From Amycolatopsis sp. QT-25 (GTDB lineage: Bacteria > Actinomycetota > Actinomycetes > Mycobacteriales > Pseudonocardiaceae), in contig NZ_CP120210.1 of the NCBI RefSeq assembly GCF_029369745.1, positions 1,984,001 to 2,048,000 on the forward strand: a stretch of DNA of 64,000 nt, written 5' to 3'. The notes under the pieces are model-generated. The model was not told the origin of the DNA. It saw nothing but the letters and a program-made list of their open reading frames with translations, and did not search any database. Position 1 is the first letter of the stretch, and each line of letters opens with the position of its first letter. Both the position numbers and the translations under genes were made by a program. Of the stretch, positions 8,437 through 15,510 are shown piece by piece.

Positions 8437-9488
8437 GGCTTGGCCGCCCCCACTCGCATGCCCTCGGACAGCCCATCGCCGGTGATCTCGATCCGACCGT
8501 CGGCGCTCATGCCGGTTTCGACCCGTACGGTCGTGGTCGTGGCTTCGCGGACGATCTGCAGACCGTAGCCGCCTTCGCGCAGCGCGACGATGGCCTCGAC
8601 CGGGACGGTCAGCACCCCCTTCCTGCTCTCTTGGATGAATCTCACGCTGGACGTGCCTGTGGTGTCCTCGGATATCGCCGCGCCGTCGTCCAGCGTGATC
8701 TCCACCTGGATCCCGGTGGTGGCCTCGGCACCGTTCCCGGACTCGGCCCGGACCGTCCCGGACACCTGCCCGGCCGCCGTGGCACCCTCCGGCAACGTGA
8801 CCTCGACCCGGGTGCCCGCCTTCGCCAGCGCCTGATCGTCCTTGTCCAGCTGCGCCCGCACGACCGGCTTGGTCGACGCGAGCGTCAGGACGGGCTTGTC
8901 CGCGCCGATCTGGTCGGCCAACGCGGCGTCGGCGGCCATCACCCGCACGGCCCCGGGCTGGAAGACGAGGTCACCCTTGCCGACGTCGCCGGTCGGCTCC
9001 AGCACGCCGAGCGCCTTCTGCCAGGACTTCACCGCGGCCTGGGTGGCTTCGTCGTACTTGTTGTCGACGGGCAAGCCTCTTCCTCGCCCGAGGTCCCGAA
9101 GGTTGCGCTTCAGCTGCTGGACGTCCGGTCCCAGCGTGCCGACCGTCAGGTCACGGAACATCGGCGTCGACCCGTAGAGGAGGACGACCGGCCGGGCATC
9201 CCGCTTGTACAGCACCTGACCGCGCGCGACGGTCTTCCCGGGCTCCGCGGCCTGCGTCACCGTGCCTTCCACGGGGGACTTCACGGCACGACGGTTCGCG
9301 TAGTCGAGATGACCATCGACGGTCTTGCTCCGCACCAGGTCACCACGGGCGATCTCGGCGACGGCCGGCGGTGCGCTCGCGGCGTTCGCCTTACCGCCGG
9401 AGTCGTCGTCGCTCACCACGGCGAAGACGCTCACCCCCACCACGGTCACCACCGCCCCCACGGCGCCGAGCACCAGCCCGCGCTTCAC
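8433..9488 (-). CDS. Membrane-fusion (HlyD-like) protein with peptidoglycan-binding domain
   Basis: A 351-residue protein with one N-terminal transmembrane helix (GLVLGAVGAVVTVVGVSVFAV). A lipoyl/barrel-sandwich region follows (VDGHLDYANRRAVKSPVEG, AEPGKTVARGQVLYK), then a PG_binding_1-like domain at about 125-165 (GPDVQQLKRNLRDLG, TQAAVKSWQKALG). The C-terminal beta-barrel ends in [12 protein letters not shown]. It links the MacB-like transporter to the cell wall. I chose the GTG at 9488 because it overlaps the upstream stop as GTGA; an ATG at 9527 would give a 43-nt overlap. Confidence 0.85.
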   Translation of the reverse strand: MKRGLVLGAVGAVVTVVGVSVFAVVSDDDSGGKANAASAPPAVAEIARGDLVRSKTVDGHLDYANRRAVKSPVEGTVTQAAEPGKTVARGQVLYKRDARPVVLLYGSTPMFRDLTVGTLGPDVQQLKRNLRDLGRGRGLPVDNKYDEATQAAVKSWQKALGVLEPTGDVGKGDLVFQPGAVRVMAADAALADQIGADKPVLTLASTKPVVRAQLDKDDQALAKAGTRVEVTLPEGATAAGQVSGTVRAESGNGAEATTGIQVEITLDDGAAISEDTTGTSSVRFIQESRKGVLTVPVEAIVALREGGYGLQIVREATTTTVRVETGMSADGRIEITGDGLSEGMRVGAAKP

Positions 9489-10093
9489 TGCATGCCTTGC
9501 GCTTGATCGATGAGTTCGTCCCGGCACGCCGTCTCGGCCTGCTTGTACGCCGGCGAGTTCGTGTCGAGCTGCGGGGCGGCGGGACTCGGGTCACCACCGG
9601 GCTGAGCGATCCCGTTCAGCATGGTCGGATTGGTGAACTTGCTGACCCCGTTGGCGCGCATGCACTGGGCGTGGGCCAGCAGCGACTCGTACACCCTCTG
9701 CTGGTCCTTCTCCGGCTCGAGCTGCATCGCCTTCTGCATCGGCTCCCTGCACGCCTGCATGGCCGCGCTGAGCTTCGTCTGAGAGTCCTTGCGCTCCTCC
9801 TCTTCTTGAACGACCTCGACCTTGGTCCAGTCGGCGTAACCGGACAGCAAGGGATCCGGCCAATCCTTCAGTCCTTCCTTGCGCATGCACTGCGTGTACG
9901 CGAGTTGTGCGTCGTAGAAGGCGCTCTTCCCCTCAGCCTGCGGCGCGGCCGAGGAAGCGGTCGGTGTGGTCGCGGACGGCGGGTTCGCCGACGCGATGTC
10001 CGCTTCCTTCTTCTCGCCACCGCACGCCGCGGAAAGCACCAACGGGAGGGCCAGCAACGCGGCCAGCCACCGCGAACGGGTTTCGCTGCTCAT
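9485..10093 (-). CDS. Cys-rich lipoprotein of the ABC export operon
   Basis: A 202-residue lipoprotein beginning MSSETRSRW, with a signal sequence and lipobox LSAAC. The mature region has two copies of a motif of the form QCMRxxGxxxxxxP (QCMRKEGLKDWPDP and QCMRANGVSKFTNP). Each is followed by a further Cys in an ACR sequence (ACREPM, ACRDEL). This suggests a duplicated disulfide-stabilised helical module. It is first in a four-gene operon with a fusion protein, ATPase and permease, so it probably acts as the extracytoplasmic partner. I know no biochemical function for this family. The ATG at 10093 is preferred over upstream ATGs because the signal peptide then starts normally. Confidence 0.75.
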   Translation of the reverse strand: MSSETRSRWLAALLALPLVLSAACGGEKKEADIASANPPSATTPTASSAAPQAEGKSAFYDAQLAYTQCMRKEGLKDWPDPLLSGYADWTKVEVVQEEEERKDSQTKLSAAMQACREPMQKAMQLEPEKDQQRVYESLLAHAQCMRANGVSKFTNPTMLNGIAQPGGDPSPAAPQLDTNSPAYKQAETACRDELIDQAQGMQ

Positions 10094-10295
10094 GCCGACG
10101 AGCATGCGAGCGGCACATGGTCGTCCTTCTACGAAGACATGATGGGAATGTAACAACGCGACGCCGCGCGGCTCGGACGTGATCTTTGCGACAGGCGAAA
10201 CACCGGCGGGCCGGGGAAAGGTGACGAACTGCCCGGTGGAGAGGTGATTGAGCGGCGAACCGGATTCGAAGTCGTCCGGCCCGAGGTTTGAAGGG

Positions 10296-10329
10296 CCTGC
10301 CGCGAAGCGCGTTTGCGCCTCGCGGCAGG
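10296..10329 (-). terminator. Hairpin downstream of tRNA-Arg
   Basis: Near-perfect inverted repeat with 14-nt arms (left arm CCTGCCGCGAAGCG, one G/T wobble) just after the 3' end of the minus-strand tRNA-Arg. Position and stability fit an intrinsic terminator without a clear U tract, as is common in actinobacteria. Confidence 0.65.
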
Positions 10330-10342
10330 ACCGTCTGCGACG

Positions 10343-10416
10343 TGCCCCCGGCAGGACTTGAACCTGCGACCTAGAGATTAGAAGGCTCTTGCTCTATCCA
10401 GCTGAGCTACGAGGGC
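10343..10416 (-). tRNA. tRNA-Arg (anticodon TCT)
   Basis: A 74-nt cloverleaf. The acceptor stem pairs GCCCTCG with CGGGGGC with discriminator A; D stem GCTC/GAGC; anticodon loop CTTCTAA with anticodon TCT; T arm GCAGG-TTCAAGT-CCTGC. The CCA is not encoded. One pair at the base of the anticodon loop (C/T) is a mismatch; the other stems are intact. Confidence 0.93.
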
Positions 10417-10530
10417 CGACGTCGGCGACGTTGGGGTGTCGCCCAGCATCGGCAGCTTAGCCGTCGCCAATCTGTCGATCGTTCGACACCGCCAGATCGT
10501 TTCAGGTCGAGCCCACCGTTTTTCGGAACA

Positions 10531-10570
10531 CCCGTGAGCGCGTCACAACGCGGGGTGACGCGCTCACGGG
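10531..10570 (-). terminator. Perfect 16-bp hairpin after the I36-like gene
   Basis: Arms CCCGTGAGCGCGTCAC and GTGACGCGCTCACGGG pair perfectly over 16 bp with an 8-nt loop. It lies 91 nt downstream of the minus-strand secreted-protein gene and upstream of tRNA-Arg, a good position for a terminator. Confidence 0.75.
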
Positions 10571-10660
10571 CCGAGACCGCTTCGGGGGAGCGGCCCCTGG
10601 GTTCGTGCAGGTCGCGAGTCGACTCCTCCGCGAGTGACCGGCACGAACCGCCGAGGGTGG

Positions 10661-11050
10661 TCAGTCCCAGATCTTGAGGGCCCGGATCACGAACGGTCCC
10701 TGGGGTACGTAGGTGCCGCCACCCGGATAGGTGATGAAATCTCCTTCGGTCGTGCACTCCTCGCTTTGGTAAATCGTCACGTCCCGGCTCAGCCGGTTGA
10801 CGAACGAATGCCCGGCGAAGCCTTCGGGTAAGGGAATGCATTCGTCGGGATTGGCGGTGCGGAGGTCGAATCTGCGCACCGCGCCACCGTACGATTCTCC
10901 ACCCCAGACGCAGAATTCGCCCTTCTGGCAGGCGGGTTCGGGCGGCGCCGTGGTGGCGCTCGCCACTCCGGCGCTGGTCAGCAGGCCGAACATGGCCAGC
11001 AGGAGCACGTGCGGGAGGCGGGCGCGCAGGTTCGTCAAACGTCGTTGCAT
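10661..11050 (-). CDS. Secreted small protein, peptidase inhibitor I36 / crystallin-like
   Basis: A 129-residue exported protein: MQRRLTNLRARL then a hydrophobic signal core and an ASA-type cleavage site near residue 32. The mature domain (CQKGEFCVWGGESYGG..., later SFVNRLSRDVTIYQSEEC and a C-terminal ALKIWD) has the beta/gamma-crystallin-like pattern of the I36 (SMPI-type) inhibitor family. Such proteins often inhibit metalloproteases, but here activity is inferred from fold only. Three or four Cys can form disulfides. The ATG at 11050 follows GGGGGAG; an ATG 60 nt upstream is less likely. Confidence 0.75.
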   Translation of the reverse strand: MQRRLTNLRARLPHVLLLAMFGLLTSAGVASATTAPPEPACQKGEFCVWGGESYGGAVRRFDLRTANPDECIPLPEGFAGHSFVNRLSRDVTIYQSEECTTEGDFITYPGGGTYVPQGPFVIRALKIWD

Positions 11051-11153
11051 GACTGGGATCTCCCCCGTGAATCGACGACTCGGGTGTCGTCGGTGAATGT
11101 GTGATTCCACGATGACCCGAGGGGAAGGCTTTGTCAGCCCGCATTTCTACTGC

Positions 11154-11200
11154 TGTGGATAAGTAGTTGTGCGCCGCTCGATCGGGGCGAGTTGTCCACA
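11154..11200. promoter_or_regulatory. Pair of DnaA-box-like 9-mers
   Basis: TGTGGATAA (11154-11162, the complement of TTATCCACA) and TTGTCCACA (11192-11200) lie 29 bp apart in the 188-bp gap between the I36-like gene and the LacI gene. Both match DnaA-box consensus forms. Binding is not shown. With no dnaA/dnaN nearby this is not the chromosome origin. Confidence 0.5.
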
Positions 11201-11237
11201 GATCCCCGGGCCGCCTTGTGCTCGCCGAATTCGGCTG

Positions 11238-12323
11238 CTAAGCGGGTGCGGTGGAGGCTCGGACGACCAGTTCGGCGGGTACCTCCGCCGGGGCCGGTGG
11301 CTTCTCGCCGCGCAGCAGGCCCAGCACCAGGTCGCCGGCCGCGCGCCCCTTGGCGGCGAGGTCCTGCCGGACGGTCGTCAGCGGTGGTTCGGACCACTGG
11401 GCGGGCGGAACGTCGTCGAAGCCCACGACCGAAAGATCACCCGGAACCGACAGCCCGAGATGTCTCGCCGCCGAGATCGCCGCCAGTGCCAGCAGGTCCG
11501 ACATGCACAACAGCGCGGTCGGCCGCGGTTGCCGGTCCAACAGGCCGAAGGCGCTCGGCATGGCTCCTTCGACCGAGAGTCCGGACGCCTCCCAGATCGG
11601 CACGTCCGCCGCCGGGATCCCCGCCTCGGCCAGGGTCTCCAGGTAGCCGGCCATCCGCTCGCGGTTGTCGTGGAACCGGCTGTCGCTCGCCTCCGCGATG
11701 CTCAGCTCGCCGCCGCGGGGAGCCGAGAGGCACTGCGCCGAGAAGATCCCGATCCGCCGGTGCCCGAGTTCCACCAGGTGTCGGGCGGCGGCCGCCGCTC
11801 CCGCCCGGTCCGCGACCCCGATCCGGGCCGAACCCCGGATGTGGGGCTGGTCGATCACCACCAGCGGCAGGCCCCGGTCCCGCACCGCGTTCAGTGCCGG
11901 CGCGCCGTCGGCCAGCGAACACGCCACCGCGATGTCGGCTTGCGCGGTCAGGATCCGTTCCGGGCGCGGGCCGCCGCTCTCGCCGTCGCCGGGGAGCAGC
12001 AGGAGGGCGTGGCCCTCGGGATCGACGACCGTCGAGAGCGCGTCGAGAGTGAGCGACAACGCGGGATCCGAGAAAGCCGTCGAAAGATTCGTGTCGAGCA
12101 GGACGGCGATCGCGCCGGTGCGGCTGGTGGCCAGGCTGCGGGCGGTCGGATTCGGCCCCGCGTACCCGATCTTCTTGGCCGCGCGAAGCACCTCTTCCCG
12201 CAGTTGGGCGGACAGCTGATCTGGCCGGTTGTAGGCATTGGAGACGGTCGCCCGCGACACTCCGACGGCGTCGGCGACATCGTCCAACGTCGGCCTTCGC
12301 CGTCGCGTGGTGGTCACCGCCAC
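11238..12323 (-). CDS. LacI-family transcriptional regulator
   Basis: A 361-residue repressor. The N-terminal helix-turn-helix and hinge read TLDDVADAVGVSRATVSNAYN then NPTARSLATSRTGAIAVLL. The rest is a periplasmic-binding-like effector domain ending in PLTTVRQDLAAKGRAAGDL, a classic LacI/GalR C-terminal signature. It is divergent from an MFS transporter gene, and a CG-centred palindrome lies between them, so it probably controls that transporter and itself. The inducer is unknown. Confidence 0.93.
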   Translation of the reverse strand: MAVTTTRRRRPTLDDVADAVGVSRATVSNAYNRPDQLSAQLREEVLRAAKKIGYAGPNPTARSLATSRTGAIAVLLDTNLSTAFSDPALSLTLDALSTVVDPEGHALLLLPGDGESGGPRPERILTAQADIAVACSLADGAPALNAVRDRGLPLVVIDQPHIRGSARIGVADRAGAAAAARHLVELGHRRIGIFSAQCLSAPRGGELSIAEASDSRFHDNRERMAGYLETLAEAGIPAADVPIWEASGLSVEGAMPSAFGLLDRQPRPTALLCMSDLLALAAISAARHLGLSVPGDLSVVGFDDVPPAQWSEPPLTTVRQDLAAKGRAAGDLVLGLLRGEKPPAPAEVPAELVVRASTAPA

Positions 12324-12354
12324 AGTCTAGTCCCGGCTGGGACCGGTGGACTTT

Positions 12355-12368
12355 CTGAAGCGCTTAAG
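12355..12368. promoter_or_regulatory. LacI-type operator
   Basis: CTGAAGCGCTTAAG is a 14-bp near-palindrome centred on CG, the usual form of LacI/GalR operators. It lies 32 bp from the LacI start and 41 bp from the MFS start. One pair of positions deviates from symmetry. Assignment to the adjacent LacI protein is inferred from position and form. Confidence 0.75.
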
Positions 12369-12408
12369 TCATTCTGGGAGAAGAGGAATCGGAAGGAGAC
12401 TGGGGTCT

Positions 12409-13587
12409 ATGCGTGATCGTACGGCCGTTTTCGTCGTTTTCGCGCTCAACGGGGCGGCGCTCGGCTCCTGGGCGCCGCGGACTCCCGCGTTGTCGGAACG
12501 GGTGGACGCCTCGCCGGGTGTCTTCGGCTTGGCGCTGCTGGGCGCGAGCGTCGGCATGCTGATCGCCGCGTCGGTCTCGGGGCGGCTGATCGAACGGCAC
12601 GGTGCCCGCGCCGTGGTCGCGGGCAGCACCATCATCGCCTGCGGGGCCTTGCCGATGATCGGCTTCTCGACGTCGGTCGTCCTGCTCGCCGGGGCGTTGT
12701 TCGTCCTCGGTGCGAGCGTCGGCGCGCTGGACGTGGCGATGAACGTCGCCGGCGTCGAGGTCGAACGCCGATCCGGGCAAACCATCATGCCGATCCTGCA
12801 CGCCGGATTCAGCGTCGGCGCGCTGGCGGGCTCCATCGCCGCCGGATTCGCCGCGTCGCACCACTGGTCACCCGGGCGGCATCTCGCCGTCGCCGCGTTG
12901 GTCGCGCTGGTGGTGCTCGCCGTCGTCGTCGCCGCCGTGCCCGGAGCGCGGCCCGTGCGCACCGAACCCGTCGAGAAGCCGCGGGTGCCGCCGATCAAAC
13001 GGCCCGTCCTCTGGCTGCTCGCCGCCATCGCGTTGTTCTCGGCGATCGCGGAAGGGGCGAGTTCGGATTGGTCCGCCCTGCTGATGACGTCCGTGCACGG
13101 GGTCGGCGACGGCGCCGCGGCGTTCGCCTATTCCGGATTCGCCCTGGCCATGGCGCTCGCCAGGCTGATGGGCGCCTGGCTGCAGAACCGCTTCGGCGCG
13201 ACCCGTGCGCTGGCGGTGGGTGCCGGGATCGCCGCGGCCGGGCTCGTTCTCGCCGCGCTGGCCCCCGTTCCCGTGTTCGGATTCGCCGGCTTCGCGCTGG
13301 CGGGCGCGGGGCTGGCCGCGGCCTTCCCGATCGCGTTGAGCCTCGCGGGCGCGTCGGGCAAACGGGCGGACGGCACCGGAGGAGAACGGGAACTGGCGTT
13401 CGTCACCGCGATCGCCTACACCGGCTTCCTCGCCGGGCCGCCGCTGATCGGCGGGATCGCGCAGGTGACGTCGTTTTCGGTGTCATTCCTGTTCGTCGGA
13501 CTGACCGCCGCGCTGATCGTGCCGTCCGCGGTGGCCGCGGCGCGGGCAGGCGAACGGGAGAAGGTCTCCGAACCCGTCTCCCGTTGA
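12409..13587 (+). CDS. MFS transporter
   Basis: A 392-residue major facilitator protein with about 12 hydrophobic segments in two halves. Typical loop motifs are present: SGRLIERHGARAVVAG between helices 2 and 3, and MGAWLQNRFGATRAL in the second half. Helix 4/5 is rich in small residues (VLGASVGALDVAMNVAG). The layout recalls the FucP/YbjJ-like sugar-efflux branch, but substrate is not readable. ATG at 12409 follows GGAAGGAG. A LacI regulator lies divergently with an operator between, so expression is probably inducible, possibly by a carbohydrate or nucleoside. Confidence 0.88.
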   Translation: MRDRTAVFVVFALNGAALGSWAPRTPALSERVDASPGVFGLALLGASVGMLIAASVSGRLIERHGARAVVAGSTIIACGALPMIGFSTSVVLLAGALFVLGASVGALDVAMNVAGVEVERRSGQTIMPILHAGFSVGALAGSIAAGFAASHHWSPGRHLAVAALVALVVLAVVVAAVPGARPVRTEPVEKPRVPPIKRPVLWLLAAIALFSAIAEGASSDWSALLMTSVHGVGDGAAAFAYSGFALAMALARLMGAWLQNRFGATRALAVGAGIAAAGLVLAALAPVPVFGFAGFALAGAGLAAAFPIALSLAGASGKRADGTGGERELAFVTAIAYTGFLAGPPLIGGIAQVTSFSVSFLFVGLTAALIVPSAVAAARAGEREKVSEPVSR

Positions 13588-13684
13588 CATCCTCGCCGGA
13601 ACCCGGGCAAGCTGGGTGCGCGATAAACTGAGATGAATGCGACTAGGTCGCAGTTTCAGTACGGCTGATCCGGGGAGGAGCGGC

Positions 13685-14857
13685 GTGAGGGTGCTGATGC
13701 TCGGGGGCGGCGTGGGGATCCTGACCGGTCGTCACCACGTGCCCGGGATTCCGGCGCGACTGGTGCAGACCACCTTGCCCCGGCTCGTCCTGGTCCCGCT
13801 GGTCTTCCGGTTGGTGATGCTGGTGCAGGCGTTGTGGGTGGCGGGTTTCGGCGGGTCTTCGGTGCTGTGGGCGGTGGCGCTGACGCACGTCGTGCCGAAC
13901 GTCGCCGAAGCCGTTTGGGTCTTCCGATGGTCTCCTGCCGGTACTCGAATGGTGCCGGTGGCCGACGCGGGGTTCGCCGTCCTCTTCATCCTGGTGGCGG
14001 CGCTGATTGCGCCGGACGTCGCGATCACGTCGATCACCTGGACCCATTTGATGGGCACGGTGATGATCTGGGCCCTGCTGCGTGGCGCGGTGGCGGGATC
14101 CTTGGTCATCGGCGGCGCGCTGACGCTGAACATCCTGCTGGATCCGGCCTCCTCGCCGGGGCTTTTCCTCACCCTCTCGACCGCGCTCGTGGCGTCCCTC
14201 GCGATCGTCGGTCTGGTCGGCGCTTCGATGCGGTTCGCGCTCGGATTCGGGGAGCAGCAAGGCCGGGCGGCGGAGCGCGAACGGCATCGCCGCGACGTCC
14301 ACGACACGGTTCTGCAGGTGATGGAGTCGTTCGCCATCCCCGCGCCCGCCGACGAACTCGATCCGGCGGCCAGCCTCGACCGCGTCCGCCGGACCGCTCG
14401 CGCCCAGGCGATGCGCATCCGGATCAGCCTCGAGCACGAATCCTCCGAGAACATCGGCCTGCATCAGCGGCTGCGGTTGCTCGCCGCCGAAATGGCCGCG
14501 GAAGGCCTGCGCGCCGAGGTCGTCATCCAGGACGACTGTGCCCCGGAACTCTCGGAAGACGCGGCCAGGGCCCTGCACGACTCGGCCAGGGAAGCCTTGC
14601 GCAACACGCTGAAACACTCCGGGACCCGACGGGCCGTCGTCAGCGTCGAAGAGATCGGCGGCGGGGTTTCCTTGACGGTGCGCGATCACGGCGCCGGTTT
14701 CGACATCGGCGACCGGCGGCGCGGCTTCGGCCTGGAGCACTCGATCATCGCGCGGATGGCGGAAATCGGCGGTTTCGCGCGGATCGAATCCACGCCGGGA
14801 CTGGGAACGAGAGTGGTGCTGCTCGCACCCTCAAACCTGAGTCTCCCCGTCGGGTGA
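13685..14857 (+). CDS. Orphan sensor histidine kinase (NarL-partner type)
   Basis: A 390-residue kinase with about six N-terminal hydrophobic segments, then the dimerisation box ERHRRDVHDTVLQVME (phospho-acceptor His in DVHDT), as in HisKA_3 kinases that pair with NarL-type regulators. The HATPase domain has REALRNTLKHSGT, RDHGAGFDI and RRGFGLEHSI. The GTG at 13685 follows GGGGAGGAG and is preferred over an ATG at 13637. No response-regulator gene lies next to it, so it is an orphan here. It ends convergently, overlapping the phosphatase gene by 27 nt. Confidence 0.88.
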   Translation: MRVLMLGGGVGILTGRHHVPGIPARLVQTTLPRLVLVPLVFRLVMLVQALWVAGFGGSSVLWAVALTHVVPNVAEAVWVFRWSPAGTRMVPVADAGFAVLFILVAALIAPDVAITSITWTHLMGTVMIWALLRGAVAGSLVIGGALTLNILLDPASSPGLFLTLSTALVASLAIVGLVGASMRFALGFGEQQGRAAERERHRRDVHDTVLQVMESFAIPAPADELDPAASLDRVRRTARAQAMRIRISLEHESSENIGLHQRLRLLAAEMAAEGLRAEVVIQDDCAPELSEDAARALHDSAREALRNTLKHSGTRRAVVSVEEIGGGVSLTVRDHGAGFDIGDRRRGFGLEHSIIARMAEIGGFARIESTPGLGTRVVLLAPSNLSLPVG

Positions 14858-15468
14858 GTCCCGCCACTGGCGGAACGGACGGTCCAGCGTCCACTGGTCG
14901 TCCCTACGCTCGACGACACGGTATTCGCAGGTCGTCGGGTTGGACAGGGACTCGAACAGCTCGATGCTCCAGCCGAAGAGACGGCGGCACAGCAACCTGA
15001 TGGTCAGCCCGTGTGAGACGACCAGCACGGTTTCGGGGTGATTTTCGCCGCAGGTCGCCAGTTCGCTGAGGAACGCCGCGACCCGGTCGTCGACGTCCGC
15101 CCCGGATTCGCCGAAGGGGAGCCGGTAGAAGAAGTGCCCGAATTCGTGGCGTCGCTGTTTCTGGATCTCCTGCTCCAGCGGGTCCTGGAGGTTTCCCAAT
15201 CCTGCTCCCGCAGCCTCGGCTCCGGCACGATCCGCTCGCACGAGTCCCGGATGTCCAGTAGCCGCAACGTTTCCCGCGTCCGCAGATACGGGCTGACGTA
15301 GACCGCCGATCGCTGCCCGCCGAGGAGTTCCGCGATCTCCGGGCCCGCCAGTTCCGCCTGCTCGCGGCCTGCCTCGGTGAGCGGGAGCGCGTGGTCGGGA
15401 ATCCGGGTGTAGGCGAGCTCGTCGACGTTGCCGAGCGACTCGGCGTGCCTCAGCAGGATGATCCGCAC
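14831..15468 (-). pseudogene. Histidine phosphatase (phosphoglycerate-mutase-like), frameshifted
   Basis: The N-terminal half starts MRIILLRHAESLGNV (RHG motif with catalytic His) and runs to RLREQDWE in one frame. The C-terminal half (NLQDPLEQEIQ, FGHFFYRLPFGESGADV, VLVVSHGLTIRLL) is in another. Family members read REQDWGNLQDP across this point, so the break is one missing base in a run of G (CCC on the plus strand at 15195-15197 where CCCC would restore the frame). Repaired, the protein would have 212 residues and look intact. Either a sequencing indel or a very recent inactivation. Confidence 0.85.
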
Positions 15469-15510
15469 GCCGCCATCTTGCCCCTTGCGCGCCCGGCATA
15501 CCCTCGTAAC

